A stretch of 43,816 nucleotides of DNA from DATKXO01 sp035528995 (GCA_035528995.1 DATKXO010000372.1:1-43816); one strand, 5' to 3'. Positions 34,663 through 42,871 are shown, counted from the first letter of the stretch. Numbers and translations: made by a program. Notes: generated by a model not told the origin, from the sequence alone.

Positions 34663-34858
34663 CGCACGCCTCCGCTTCAGTGTTCGACTTGTCGCCGGGA
34701 GTATACAGCACAATCCGTGCGAGGTGGGTGGGGTGCGCGCCGCGCGAACAGGACCGCCCGCCGCGTGTTGGAACCTCGAGCAGTGGCCACGCAGCCGGAT
34801 CAACGGCGCCCGCGCTTGCCGCAAGCGAGTAGGAAAGACCGGCCGGGTGCCCAGGCGT

Positions 34859-35314
34859 CTATTCCAGGGCGATCCGCGAGAACGACGGCTCGGCCAGCTT
34901 CTCCCAGTCTTCCCGGCGGAGCTTGAGCGCGTCCGTGTGCGTGCCGGCCTGAACCGTCAGGTACGCGTGCTCGCGAAGCCGTTCGTCCGCGATGGTCTTT
35001 ATGCCGAAGAGCGACCCGACCGGCGGCTCGGCACCCAGTTCGCAGTCGGCGCAGAGCTCGCCCATCTCGGCCTCGGTGGCCAGCCGGACCTGCGGTTCCT
35101 TGAGCACTTCGGCCACCCGGGCCACGTCAACCCGCAGCGGCGCCGGCACCACGCACATGGTGAACGTGTTGCCGCTTCGCACCACCACCGGCTTGGCCAC
35201 GTCCCAACCGGAGACGTGTTCCTCGGCCGCCAGCCGCTGTGCCGTGTAGGTCAGCTTGTGCTTGTGCTTCTCGTACCCGATGCCCTGTTCCTGCAAGACC
35301 TGCTCGAGTTTCAT
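34859..35314 (-). CDS. YbaK/ProX-type aminoacyl-tRNA deacylase
   Basis: This 151-residue protein is a single YbaK domain. The family removes wrongly attached amino acids from tRNA, for example Cys- or Ala-tRNA(Pro). Typical pieces are the N-terminal LTYTAQRLAAEEHVSG, the central KPVVVRSGNTFTMCVVPAPLRVD where the conserved Lys lies, and GAEPPVGSLFGI (the P-x-G loop). In this protein the strand after VVP reads APLRVD rather than AD/GDRRLD, a small deviation. Specificity cannot be set from sequence. ATG 35314 has AAGGAG 8 bases upstream. It is the first gene after a 519-base gap on its upstream side. Confidence 0.88.
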   Translation of the reverse strand: MKLEQVLQEQGIGYEKHKHKLTYTAQRLAAEEHVSGWDVAKPVVVRSGNTFTMCVVPAPLRVDVARVAEVLKEPQVRLATEAEMGELCADCELGAEPPVGSLFGIKTIADERLREHAYLTVQAGTHTDALKLRREDWEKLAEPSFSRIALE

Positions 35315-35833
35315 CAGACGTGCTCCTTGTGTACAGGTCTCGCCGCGACGCGCGATGTGGAGCGCCCAAAGACGCCGGCGTCGAGCACTGACCTGGGTAC
35401 GGTTCCCGCGGCGCCCCCGGGACTGGGCCTCGATCACCTCACTCAATCACCTGTCGAGCCGCCCGCCCCGGGCCCGGGACGCCGATTTCCCGCACCTAGA
35501 ATAGACCCCACGCCGGCCGGGTTGTCAAACCGATGCCGGCGCCCGGCCTCGCCGTCAGGACGCTCGGATCAGCACCGACCAGCCTCCGGGGGGCAACGGG
35601 TCGGGGAAGATCGCAGTCCCGCGCAGGTCCATGTCGAGACCGATGTACAGACCGTTCGCTTCGGGCTCATCGGAGATGCCCGACACGTAGCAATCCGGAT
35701 GGAGTGGGCGGCGTGATGCGGCAGCTCGATCAGTCGGTGGCCCCGGCCCGGGGGTTTCGCCCGCCGCGCACACATGTCGCGCCGCGGCCAAGGGCCCATG
35801 GTGGTCGCACTGCCCCCGCAGGAATGTGCTGGA
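35315..35833. other. 519-base gap holding a possible decayed gene
   Basis: No intact gene is seen. The reverse-strand frames at 35555-35799 contain protein-like text described separately. The remainder, including CCGCCCCGGGCCCGGGA near 35461-35477, is GC-rich with short palindromes. The promoter for the YbaK gene must lie at its low end, but no clear -35/-10 pair is visible. Confidence 0.4.
35555..35799 (-). pseudogene. Possible frameshifted small gene of unknown function
   Basis: One reverse frame reads RLIELPHHAAHSIRIATC and then turns into unlikely text. A neighbouring frame continues at about the same point with CYVSGISDEPEANGLYIGLD and ends DPLPPGGWSVLIRAS at a stop (35555). Joined near base 35690, the two make a sensible hydrophilic protein end of about 60 residues. 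This suggests one indel, either a real frameshift or a sequencing error. No start codon with a ribosome site was found and no family is recognised. Confidence 0.25.
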
Positions 35834-37072
35834 TCACTTCACGATGACGGGCGCCGACACGTCGATCCCGAACAGGTCGAAGACGAGCTGTTCGTCGACG
35901 TGGACCACGGCGTCGCCGTGGATATCCAGCGTGCGCCCCAGCACCGTGCCGTAGATGTCACCGGTCCCCTGGAAGACGATATCGGCATTCGGTGCCACGA
36001 TCGCCCCGTAGAAGCCGGACGTGCCGCTGACGGTGACCGACGGCCCGGCCGCGTAGATCACCAGGTCGGGTGGATGCTGACTGTTATTGACTACCCCGCC
36101 GCCGCCGAAATCCGCCGGACCGTCCACGTAAATCGTCGTCGGACCCCTGACGGTCACGGTGGCCTGCCCGCCGACCCGCACCGACGTGAAATAGTAGGTC
36201 CCTCCATTCAGGCTCAGGTTGTCACCGGCGAGGAGGCGCAGGTCCCACGGACTGCTGAACGGGTCGCGTCCCCGCCGGGTCAGGCCGATCGTCGCGTTGT
36301 CGTTGTCCACGGCCGCCGCCTCATAATCGGCCTCAAACTCAGGGTAGCCGCACAGGTGATCGTCGATCATACCCCAGACCTCCCACGAGCTGCCCGCGGC
36401 GGTGAACTCGTAATCCTGCCCGTACATGGCGTCGCCGTGGATCTCCATGTCGCCGGTGACCCGAATGTCCTGGCAGCTACACACGTCGCCGTTGGGGTGG
36501 ACGTTGGCCGCGCCGTAAAGTCCGTCGCCCGAGTCATAGCTGTCCGTGATGATCGACCCGTTGCATTCGACGTGTTCCAGTCCCCAGATGCCGGCGCACC
36601 GCCCCGCGCCGAACACCGCCACCGCGCCCTTTTGAACCATCGTCGTGTTGAACCCCAGCACGCGGGCGAAGTACAGGCCCATGCCCGTCCGCGTCCCCGT
36701 AACCTGCACGGCGTTCGGAGTCGTCGGGTCACTGCCGCTGCGCGGCATGAACGTCCCCAGGTGTGCCCCCCAGTTGCCGATAACGATGTTGAGTTCGTCC
36801 GGCATCACCGGGACGTTGCTGACCGGGTTCTGGCCCGCCACGTCCGTCGCCTCGAAGTAGACCCTTGCATCGTCCTCCAGGAGGGCGGACGCGCCCGCCA
36901 GCGCCGAGAAGTCGGCCGTCCTCTGCATCTGACCCCTGGCCGCGTAGATGGCCCCCACGTCAACGGATAGGCCCGCAAACCCCAGTAACACCACCACCAT
37001 CACGGCGACGAACGGTATCGTCGTCGCCCGCCGGTGGTGACGGCTGGACGGACGCGTGTGATGTTCTCTCAT
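35834..37072 (-). CDS. TadE/TadG-like envelope protein
   Basis: This 412-residue protein begins with a basic stretch, one hydrophobic helix (ATTIPFVAVMVVVLLGFAGLSVDVG) and YAARGQMQRTADFSALAGASAL. This is the standard start of TadG/TadE-like pilus-assembly pseudopilins and Flp-locus proteins. The remainder is a long beta-rich extracytoplasmic domain with repeats of single strands (VTVRGPTTIYVDGPADFGG; GFYGAIVAPNADIVFQGTGDIYG), probably a right-handed beta-helix. No tad ATPase or secretin gene is nearby, so it is an orphan copy. ATG 37072 has GGAAG 7 bases upstream; the frame remains open to 37108. Confidence 0.82.
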   Translation of the reverse strand: MREHHTRPSSRHHRRATTIPFVAVMVVVLLGFAGLSVDVGAIYAARGQMQRTADFSALAGASALLEDDARVYFEATDVAGQNPVSNVPVMPDELNIVIGNWGAHLGTFMPRSGSDPTTPNAVQVTGTRTGMGLYFARVLGFNTTMVQKGAVAVFGAGRCAGIWGLEHVECNGSIITDSYDSGDGLYGAANVHPNGDVCSCQDIRVTGDMEIHGDAMYGQDYEFTAAGSSWEVWGMIDDHLCGYPEFEADYEAAAVDNDNATIGLTRRGRDPFSSPWDLRLLAGDNLSLNGGTYYFTSVRVGGQATVTVRGPTTIYVDGPADFGGGGVVNNSQHPPDLVIYAAGPSVTVSGTSGFYGAIVAPNADIVFQGTGDIYGTVLGRTLDIHGDAVVHVDEQLVFDLFGIDVSAPVIVK

Positions 37073-37324
37073 TTGTGCTTCCCCACTCCCCGAACGGAAC
37101 TTGCCCAACAGGTAATATTCAATCCGACCCCGGCGAGGGCCAATCGGTCGTTGGAAAAAAGGGCAGTTTGAATCGGAAAGGCCGGCTGTCCGGGTGGGAA
37201 CGGACCCCGCGAGGTCCGATACCCACGCGCATCCCGATGCGGATGGGACGCTACAATTCGTGGGCTCGCCTCAACTCGCGACACCCCCGTCCTTCGCCGC
37301 CCAAGGACAAGAGAACGGCGGCTT

Positions 37325-37729
37325 TCACTCGCCGAGCGACTCCCAGGGCTTGCACTCGAGCGACGCCAGAATGAGCTTCTTGAACGCCGCCCGCCGGATG
37401 TCTCGCGACGTGTGGACCTTGACGTACCGCTTGTACAGGCGGCCGGTGTCCGCCTCCAGCAGGCCTTCGGGATCGGGCAGGAAGGACCCGTGGATGAAGG
37501 CCAGTTCGACGTGATCACCGTGCAACGTGATCGAGCAGATGTCCCCCTTGACGAACTTCTTCTCCTCCGGGCGGGTGTAGGCGATGCCCCGCCAGCGTAC
37601 GGTCTCGCGGGCCTGCGGCACCACGCCGACCACGAACTCGCGCAGCTCCATCGCCACGTCGCACACCTGGTCCGGATAGTCGGCCAGTATCTGCACCAGC
37701 GTGAACTTCTTGTGAGCCTGTCGGGCCAT
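37325..37729 (-). CDS. DUF1801 (YdhG-like) protein
   Basis: This 134-residue cytoplasmic protein matches the DUF1801 pattern: an N-terminal helix, then ARETVRWRGIAYTR (the conserved W/Y-x-x-Y-R-like core), CSITLHGDHVELAFIHGSFLPD, and a C-terminal helix with RRAAFKKLILASL. The family fold resembles iron-chaperone frataxin-like or YjbR proteins but function is unproven. It starts at ATG 37729, with AGGAC 10 bases upstream, and ends in the gap before the TadG-like gene. The UroD-like gene ends 64 bases upstream of its start on the same strand, so co-transcription is possible. Confidence 0.72.
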   Translation of the reverse strand: MARQAHKKFTLVQILADYPDQVCDVAMELREFVVGVVPQARETVRWRGIAYTRPEEKKFVKGDICSITLHGDHVELAFIHGSFLPDPEGLLEADTGRLYKRYVKVHTSRDIRRAAFKKLILASLECKPWESLGE

Positions 37730-37793
37730 GGTCAAAGTCCTGTCTGCCGCCTGCCCAATACTCCGCAGCCGAGCACCGGCCGGCAGACCAACG

Positions 37794-38888
37794 CTACCCG
37801 TAGCGCCGCGCGGCGTCCAGAAACGCCGCCACGTTCTCGCCCGGGATGTCCGGCTCGTCGATGTCATACGCCGGACACAGGATCAGTCCCGCCCGCCCCA
37901 GCGTCTCGATGCGCTCGCGAACCTCCCGCTGAATCTGCTGCGGCCTGTCGAAGCTGAACGTGGTCTGCCGGCCCACTGTGCCCCACAGGGCGAGTTTCGA
38001 GCCGAACGTCGCCCGTATGCGCCCGGCGTCCATGTGCTCGGGTTGCAGCGGATTGAGCGCATTCACGCCCATCTCCATCAAGTCGCCCACGATCGGTTCG
38101 ATGCTGCCCTCGCTGTGATACAGCACCCGCACGTCCGGATTGACCGCCCGGGCCGCGCCGATGATCGCCGCCAGCCGCGGCCGGAAAAACCGCCGCCACA
38201 ACTCCGGACTGATGTACATCGTGCCCGGCATACCTACGTCGTCGTCCAAAGCCAGCACGTCCACGCCGGCCGACGCCAGCGTCTCGGCGTTCTGACACCC
38301 CAGCGTCATCAGCCGATCGAGCAGGTAGTCGGCCCACGCCGGCCGCTCGACCAGATCCAGCAGAAACGCCTCCAGTCCGCGCAACCGCCAGGCCGACTCG
38401 AACAGCTCGCCGCCCAGACGCGGCGGATTGCCGCCCACCGCCAGCCCCCGGGCGTGCCAGCGGGCCACCTCCGCCCGCAGCGCTCCGACGTCCTTCGCCC
38501 CGACGCCCTCGGGGAACGGAAACGCCCGCAGATCGTCCAGCGTCCGGGCGTCGGCCAGCGGATTGCGATGCTCGGGCGATTCCGGCCGATACCCCCAGCG
38601 TTCGTACGTGCCCACCTGTGAGCCCGACCCGACTCGTGCAGCTTCAGTGCCTTCCTGTGCCGGCGACCCGAGACGCGTATCGTACGGAAACGCCTGCACG
38701 CGGTCGGCCAGAGCCTGTTGCTCGCCCGGCACCGGCATCTCCACGAAGTACACATCGACGGGATAGTCCGGATACCGGGCCACGTCGACCAACTTCTCGA
38801 CCGCCACGTGGTAGAACCCCAGCGCGCACGGCACCCGATCGGGCGTCCCCCCGTCCATGGCCGTAAGAACTCGCTCCCGCGAAGTCAT
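37794..38888 (-). CDS. Uroporphyrinogen decarboxylase (UroD/MtaA) superfamily protein
   Basis: This 364-residue TIM-barrel protein begins MTSRERVLTAMDGGTPDRVP, the standard opening of this superfamily, and has a C-terminal segment MGVNALNPLQPEHMDAGR. Some relatives decarboxylate uroporphyrinogen; others (MtaA, MtbA) are zinc methyltransferases paired with corrinoid proteins. The true UroD arginine-rich N-terminus (PxWxMRQAGRxL) is absent, so it is not HemE. The zinc motif H-x-C of MtaA reads HSEG here (YHSEGSIEP), so it lacks the expected Cys and its activity is unclear. It is one of many uncharacterised planctomycete members. ATG 38888 is the chosen start; a longer open frame to 38993 lacks family similarity. 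Confidence 0.8.
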   Translation of the reverse strand: MTSRERVLTAMDGGTPDRVPCALGFYHVAVEKLVDVARYPDYPVDVYFVEMPVPGEQQALADRVQAFPYDTRLGSPAQEGTEAARVGSGSQVGTYERWGYRPESPEHRNPLADARTLDDLRAFPFPEGVGAKDVGALRAEVARWHARGLAVGGNPPRLGGELFESAWRLRGLEAFLLDLVERPAWADYLLDRLMTLGCQNAETLASAGVDVLALDDDVGMPGTMYISPELWRRFFRPRLAAIIGAARAVNPDVRVLYHSEGSIEPIVGDLMEMGVNALNPLQPEHMDAGRIRATFGSKLALWGTVGRQTTFSFDRPQQIQREVRERIETLGRAGLILCPAYDIDEPDIPGENVAAFLDAARRYG

Positions 38889-39105
38889 CTCGCTGTCCTG
38901 CCGTTCTGCCTGCCCGCCCACACTACTCCACCAGCCACACCAATACCAAGCCGCCCCCCGCAGCGCTGGCCTGTGCCTCATCCTCCGCAGCACGCGAATC
39001 GGGAACGACCGGCTCTGCGGTGCCCGAACGGTCAGGGTAATCTGGTGCGACCCGGCGCTCGGTCGGCTCGGTTCTATGCTCGGTCACCTCCAGAGTTCTC
39101 GATTA

Positions 39106-39152
39106 GGCCGGCTTGGGCCGCCCGGCTTTTTGCCACCGACTTCAGTCGGTGG
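39106..39152 (+). repeat. REP-like palindromic repeat, copy 1
   Basis: GGCCGGCTTGGGCCG is followed within 13 bases by a perfect 9-base stem CCACCGACT (39133-39141) and AGTCGGTGG (39144-39152). A related unit with the same order (CCGGCTTGAGCCGG, then CCGACTTCAGTTGGTGG) is at 39944-39983. Two copies therefore flank the Cys-rich lipoprotein gene. These resemble repeats dispersed by RAYT (TnpA-REP) transposases. Confidence 0.6.
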
Positions 39153-39294
39153 TGCGCTGCGGACCGCATCCGGCTTTCTTCGTGCACTTCATCGCCCACC
39201 GGAGCCATGGCTCAGAAAATTCCGGGGCAGAGCCCCAGCAACTGCCAGCTACCCACAAATTCTACGGAAGAGCCGGGGTCTTTATGCCGCACTC

Positions 39295-39323
39295 TTGACA
39301 ACCACATTGACTGCGGGCAGAAT
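39295..39323 (+). promoter_or_regulatory. Candidate sigma-70 promoter of the Cys-rich lipoprotein
   Basis: A consensus -35 TTGACA (39295-39300) is separated by 17 bases from CAGAAT (39318-39323), a -10 with four matches. It is followed by an untranslated leader of about 30 bases. AAGGAGA precedes the ATG at 39362. This is the clearest promoter in the window. Confidence 0.5.
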
Positions 39324-39361
39324 CTTGCCCGAGTTCATTTCCTGGAAGGAGAGCAGAAATC

Positions 39362-39760
39362 ATGTGGAAAACCGCACGTCTGTTGGTTTTGGCCTTCACC
39401 GCTGTGGCCCTGGTCGGGTGCGCGCACGCCAAGAAAGAGACCGTCTACTGCGATGCTTGCCAGAAGCACGTGGTCAAGGGCACCTATTGCGCCAAGTGCG
39501 AGAAGGTGGTCGGCATTGAGGGTACGGTGCACTGTGATAAGTGCAATAAGGATGTCCCTGCCGGGACCTATTGTGCAAAGTGCAACCGCATCCTGATGCC
39601 AGGGGTCGTCCATTGCCCAAAGTGCGGGAAGGACGTGCCGAAAGGCACCTACTGCGACGCCTGCAAGAGCTACGTGGGTGTCGAGGGCGTGTCCTGTTGT
39701 CCGAAGTGCAAGAAGCCGCATGCCAAGGGCAAATGCTGCTCGTGCTCCAAGGCAAAGTAG
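39362..39760 (+). CDS. Small lipoprotein with tandem CxxC zinc-ribbon-like repeats
   Basis: This 132-residue protein begins with a lipoprotein signal (lipid site in LVGCAH, C20). The mature part is a series of Cys pairs. The unit reads VYCDACQKHV-KGTYCAKCEKVVG and recurs as VHCDKCNKDVPAGTYCAKCNR and VHCPKCGKDVPKGTYCDACKS. The final part is CCPKCKKPHAKGKCCSCSKAK. Over 20 cysteines and many lysines in about 110 residues suggest metal (zinc, copper) binding or redox buffering on the outside of the membrane. The repeat is about 32 residues. No homolog is recalled. It is a single gene with its own promoter between two REP-like repeats. Confidence 0.85.
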   Translation: MWKTARLLVLAFTAVALVGCAHAKKETVYCDACQKHVVKGTYCAKCEKVVGIEGTVHCDKCNKDVPAGTYCAKCNRILMPGVVHCPKCGKDVPKGTYCDACKSYVGVEGVSCCPKCKKPHAKGKCCSCSKAK

Positions 39761-40152
39761 GCTGATGGCTTCTGTCCATCTGCCTGCTGCACCAATCGGG
39801 TGCTGAGGGGGTGGATCTCCTTCACGCTCTGCGTTCGGGCCTCCGCCCGGCGGGCCGCCACCGCTGTGCCCGCGATCCCGGGCCCTCCGTGATCGCGTGA
39901 AAGCATGCCGCCCGCCCGGTTACCTCTGCGGCTTCCAATTGGTCCGGCTTGAGCCGGCCATTTGCCCCGACTTCAGTTGGTGGTGGCGTGCTCCACCACC
40001 CCTCTTCTTCTGTTGGAGCCGGCTTCAGCCGGCTTTCCCTCCGCTGCCGTCGCCTTGTGCCCGCGACCGACAGGCGCGACAATGCCCCGGGCCTTACGTC
40101 ACTTCGCTGAGCGGCCCGTCAGCAGTTCGGGGCTGGAAAAAGGAGACCTATC
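39761..40152. other. 392-base gap with clustered palindromes
   Basis: No gene is supported. It contains the repeat group at 39944-40034 and another hairpin, GCGATC (39872-39877) with GATCGC (39891-39896). AGGAG (40141-40145) at its end is the ribosome site of the next gene. The remainder shows nothing recognisable. Confidence 0.5.
39944..40034 (+). repeat. REP-like palindrome cluster, copy 2 with added hairpins
   Basis: The unit begins with CCGGCTTGAGCCGG (39944-39957), then CCGACTTCAGTTGGTGG. These have the same order as the copy at 39106-39152. It overlaps a perfect hairpin GGTGGTGG (39979-39986) with CCACCACC (39993-40000), and another, AGCCGGCT (40017-40024) with AGCCGGCT (40027-40034). 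Several palindromes in under 100 bases resemble a mosaic of REP units. Confidence 0.6.
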
Positions 40153-40638
40153 GTGTTCCATCGAATCGCCGCAGCGGGGGTTCTGGCCGGTGCGTTGTGG
40201 TCCTGCTCGGGTTGCGCGTCCGCCCGCCCGGTCCTCAAGTCCGTAACGCCGCGCATCCTGGACGTGGACCTGAAGGGCGTCGACCTGGCCTTCGACCTGG
40301 CCGTGGAGAACCGCCTGCCGCTTCCGCTCAAGTCCACCGGTGGCAAGTACGGCCTCGACATCGCCGGCAGCCCCTTTCTGAATTGGGACAAGGTCCCGGC
40401 CATGAACCTGCCGGCCGGCAAGGTGGGCACGCTGACGCTGCCCGCTCGCGTCGAGTACGCCAACCTGGTCAAGATGTTCAAGACGATGGCCAACGCCCGC
40501 GAGGTTCCCTACCGCCTGCACGGCGCCCTGCTCTTCCCCATGACCGGCGAAAGGTTCGACCTGCCCTTCGCCCACGAGGGCACCATGCCCGGGCCGGCCG
40601 AAGCCATCCGCAAAGGCGCCCGCGGCCTACTCGATTAG
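40153..40638 (+). CDS. LEA14-like (WHy domain) lipoprotein
   Basis: This 161-residue protein starts at GTG 40153 with AGGAG 7 bases upstream. The lipoprotein signal is short, with lipid site in SGCASA (about C21). The remainder is a beta-sandwich of the LEA type 2 family: VDLKGVDLAFDLAVENRLPLPLKST is the hallmark 'NP-N/L-P' strand pair, and VPYRLHGALLF(PM) the last strand. Such proteins are thought to be protective during desiccation or stress, or to bind lipids. No clear partner is nearby. Confidence 0.82.
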   Translation: MFHRIAAAGVLAGALWSCSGCASARPVLKSVTPRILDVDLKGVDLAFDLAVENRLPLPLKSTGGKYGLDIAGSPFLNWDKVPAMNLPAGKVGTLTLPARVEYANLVKMFKTMANAREVPYRLHGALLFPMTGERFDLPFAHEGTMPGPAEAIRKGARGLLD

Positions 40639-40865
40639 CCGCAGGTGTCGCCTCGCCCGCGCGCAGCTCGCTGACTCGCACCCGATCCCGTTCCACCGAC
40701 TCGGCACAACCACGTGTCTTAGGCCACTTGACCGTGGCATCCGCGCGCGGCATGCTCTTGAGACCCTGGCACGTCGGCAACCTTGCGGAGGAAATACGCC
40801 GTTCAGTTCGCAGACCAGTTCTGCGTTCACTATATCACGCGTCTCTTGCGAAAAAGGATCGAGCG

Positions 40866-41573
40866 ATGTGCGGCGAATTCAGCGTCCTGCCTGATATCAT
40901 CCAACACAAGCCTCCCACTCGCATGAAGCCACGAGAATTCTTCATCGCTTGGTGTGGTGTCGCGACGCTTGCGTACCGAGGTTTCAGTCGGGTACTTTCC
41001 GAGATCAAGCAGGAAATTCAAGAGAAGATACCTGGGATCAAGCACGAGAATCCAGGCAGTCGATGGCCGAAGACCACACTGGGCGCGCTGCGCGACGACG
41101 TGACGCTGTCCTGGGATGACCTGGACAAACTCCGGCGCATCTGCGATGAGCTGAATGGCGAGATCGGAGAGTATGACAAGCCGCTGGACGTTGCCAAGCT
41201 GTCGATCGTCGTATTCCAGTGCAGGAGCCTGGAGAAGCGCCTGCTCACGTTTCCGGTGCCCCTGAGCGGGCAACACAAACACCAGGACGATGAACCCTCG
41301 CCTGAACATCTTGCACAGGTTCAAGAGACGATGGCATGTTTTTCCAGGGATCGTCTGCTGGAGTATTGGCCACACGTTCAAAGGGAAGGGAATCGAGAGA
41401 GTCATTACCGCACGACGCACATCGAATCGACGCTGGTGTTCGACCTGAAGGCGACCACGATGCCGTATGTTGACCTTTTCATGCGGAAAGTCGACGCCCA
41501 ACTACCTGGACGCTATTGCTGGTTTGGGCGGGAAAGCCGACACCTTACGGTCCGAGCGCTCGTATCCACGTAA
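40866..41573 (+). CDS. Uncharacterised protein
   Basis: This 235-residue protein is of unknown family. It has no signal peptide and no transmembrane segment; a mostly helical composition with Lys, Glu and Arg suggests a cytoplasmic protein. The region SRWPKTTLGALRDD looks conserved but no motif is recognised. ATG 40866 is chosen; the ribosome site (GGATCGAGCG) is weak. Codon use is less GC-biased than in the housekeeping genes, in line with acquired DNA. The next gene is convergent. Confidence 0.6.
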   Translation: MCGEFSVLPDIIQHKPPTRMKPREFFIAWCGVATLAYRGFSRVLSEIKQEIQEKIPGIKHENPGSRWPKTTLGALRDDVTLSWDDLDKLRRICDELNGEIGEYDKPLDVAKLSIVVFQCRSLEKRLLTFPVPLSGQHKHQDDEPSPEHLAQVQETMACFSRDRLLEYWPHVQREGNRESHYRTTHIESTLVFDLKATTMPYVDLFMRKVDAQLPGRYCWFGRESRHLTVRALVST

Positions 41574-41727
41574 GGCTTGAGCGCAGGCGGTTCACCAGCT
41601 TACCGGAGGTTCCCCTGTCCTTGGCATTCCCGGCGGACCCCGCTTTGACCTGGCTTCGCCGTTCTTGGCCGGCCTAGCGGTATAGGCAGGTGAATGTGCC
41701 CTCCAATCGGGACAATCACGGGCTGGT

Positions 41728-42588
41728 CTACGAGCTACGAGGATTAAGACCCTGCTCCTCGTCACAGTCCGAGAGTATCGCGTCGATTCGATTGGCAAGA
41801 GGTTCCAGCGGACACCAAGAGATCGTCTGCGTCCCTCTGTGCCACGTACTCTGCACACCTACACACCAATACGCCCAATTGCCATCGCCACGACGTTTGC
41901 AGGCGAAGATCGGCCCGCCGCTGACCCCCTCGATCGAGGACATCCGCCCAGCGTCGTCGTGGAATGCGCTAAGGTCGATTTGCCCATAGGCCCTTTGTTC
42001 CTCCCGCATCTCCATTCCTGGTGGACGTTCTGCAAGCGGGAGAATCCCCTGCAAGATCAGAGAAGGGCGACTCCTGATCATCCTTCCCTCGGCGGTGTGG
42101 AAAACTTCGGTCGTGGATAGCTCGGCCGGGATGCCGAGCAAGAAGTAGGCTGGTGCATCAGCAGCAGGGTTTCGCCATGCCTCCTCCGCGATGGACGCTA
42201 CACCGTTCTTCTCGAGAAGCTCGCGCGGATTCCCTTCCAGCAGGAACACCGCATAGTCAAAGTCAGTTTCATCACCAACGATCTGCCTGGGTGCTCCCTC
42301 ATAGTCGAAAGGCACCCAGTTACTCTGGTAGGGGCCTTGTGCCCATTGGTCAATCAAGTGGCACTCCTCTAAAGTGCTCTCGTCAGCAGAGAGCATTCGA
42401 TCGAGCTTCTCAATCACGTGACCCGCCGTCACGAGGAACCAAACTCCGCGGACCGAAAGGACGAACGCCGACACGTGAACTGCCCGAGGCGGCTGGTTTT
42501 CATCGCCACCTCTACCCGTCCGCGGCACGACCCACCCCGATATGCTAACGAAGTGCTTTCTCGCGAAGTTCCAGTCTTCGAGGTTCAT
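41728..42588 (-). CDS. Stand-alone trypsin-like serine protease
   Basis: This 286-residue protein has a chymotrypsin/trypsin-like triad: H57 in FLVTAGHVIE, D111 in DFDYAVFLL, and S223 in EGVSGGPIF (G-x-S-G-G-P). No signal peptide, transmembrane helix or PDZ domain is seen, so it may act in the cytoplasm. Such plain proteases are often effectors in defence or stress systems, but no partner gene supports this. ATG 42588 has a strong GGAGGAG 8 bases upstream; a TTG at 42669 in frame is less likely. Codon use is less GC-rich than that of the core genes. Confidence 0.78.
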   Translation of the reverse strand: MNLEDWNFARKHFVSISGWVVPRTGRGGDENQPPRAVHVSAFVLSVRGVWFLVTAGHVIEKLDRMLSADESTLEECHLIDQWAQGPYQSNWVPFDYEGAPRQIVGDETDFDYAVFLLEGNPRELLEKNGVASIAEEAWRNPAADAPAYFLLGIPAELSTTEVFHTAEGRMIRSRPSLILQGILPLAERPPGMEMREEQRAYGQIDLSAFHDDAGRMSSIEGVSGGPIFACKRRGDGNWAYWCVGVQSTWHRGTQTISWCPLEPLANRIDAILSDCDEEQGLNPRSS

Positions 42589-42631
42589 TGTCGAGGCTCC
42601 TCCGCGAGTAGCAGACGTTAAGCCTAACCAA

Positions 42632-42871
42632 CTATCGCTCGTCGACAGGTCTTTTCCTGCCGAACTCAAACCGATCCCCGGAAACCTCCAGCCGAATCGT
42701 ATCCCCCTCGCCGAACTCCCCGTCCAGTATCCGCTTCGCCAGCGGGTTCTCGATGTACTGCTGGATCAACCGCTTCAGCGGCCGGGCGCCGAACGACGGC
42801 TCGTACCCCTCCGACGCCAGCTTGTCCAACGCCGCATCCGCCGCCAGCTTCAGCTTCCGGTCGGCCAGCCA
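42632..42871 (-). pseudogene. clpB: clpB C-terminal fragment
   Basis: About 80 residues match the very end of ClpB disaggregase: LADRKLKLAADAALDKLASE, then EPSFGARPLKRLIQQYIENPL and AKRILDGEFGEGDTIRLEV, which form the D2 small domain. A full ClpB is about 860 residues, and none of the remainder is present. The homology begins exactly where the REP pair (42872-42976) ends; beyond it is unrelated sequence and hsp20. So the gene has been cut, with REP DNA at the break. The frame is open into the REP region (to 42910), but that part is not ClpB. It cannot make a working chaperone. Confidence 0.85.

Larger units (their letters stand above)
38889..39361. other. 473-base gap with REP-like repeat and a promoter
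   Basis: No gene is supported. It includes a palindromic repeat (39106-39152) and the promoter of the next gene (39295-39323). The short forward frames through it have no ribosome site or recognisable domain. It marks the start of the repeat-rich end of the window. Confidence 0.5.

Noticed and set aside
41592..41858. Reverse frame ending in a Lys/Arg/Pro/Gly-rich tail past the protease gene
   Set aside because: No start with a ribosome site, partly overlaps the protease; may be a dispersed repeat but no second copy is in the window.
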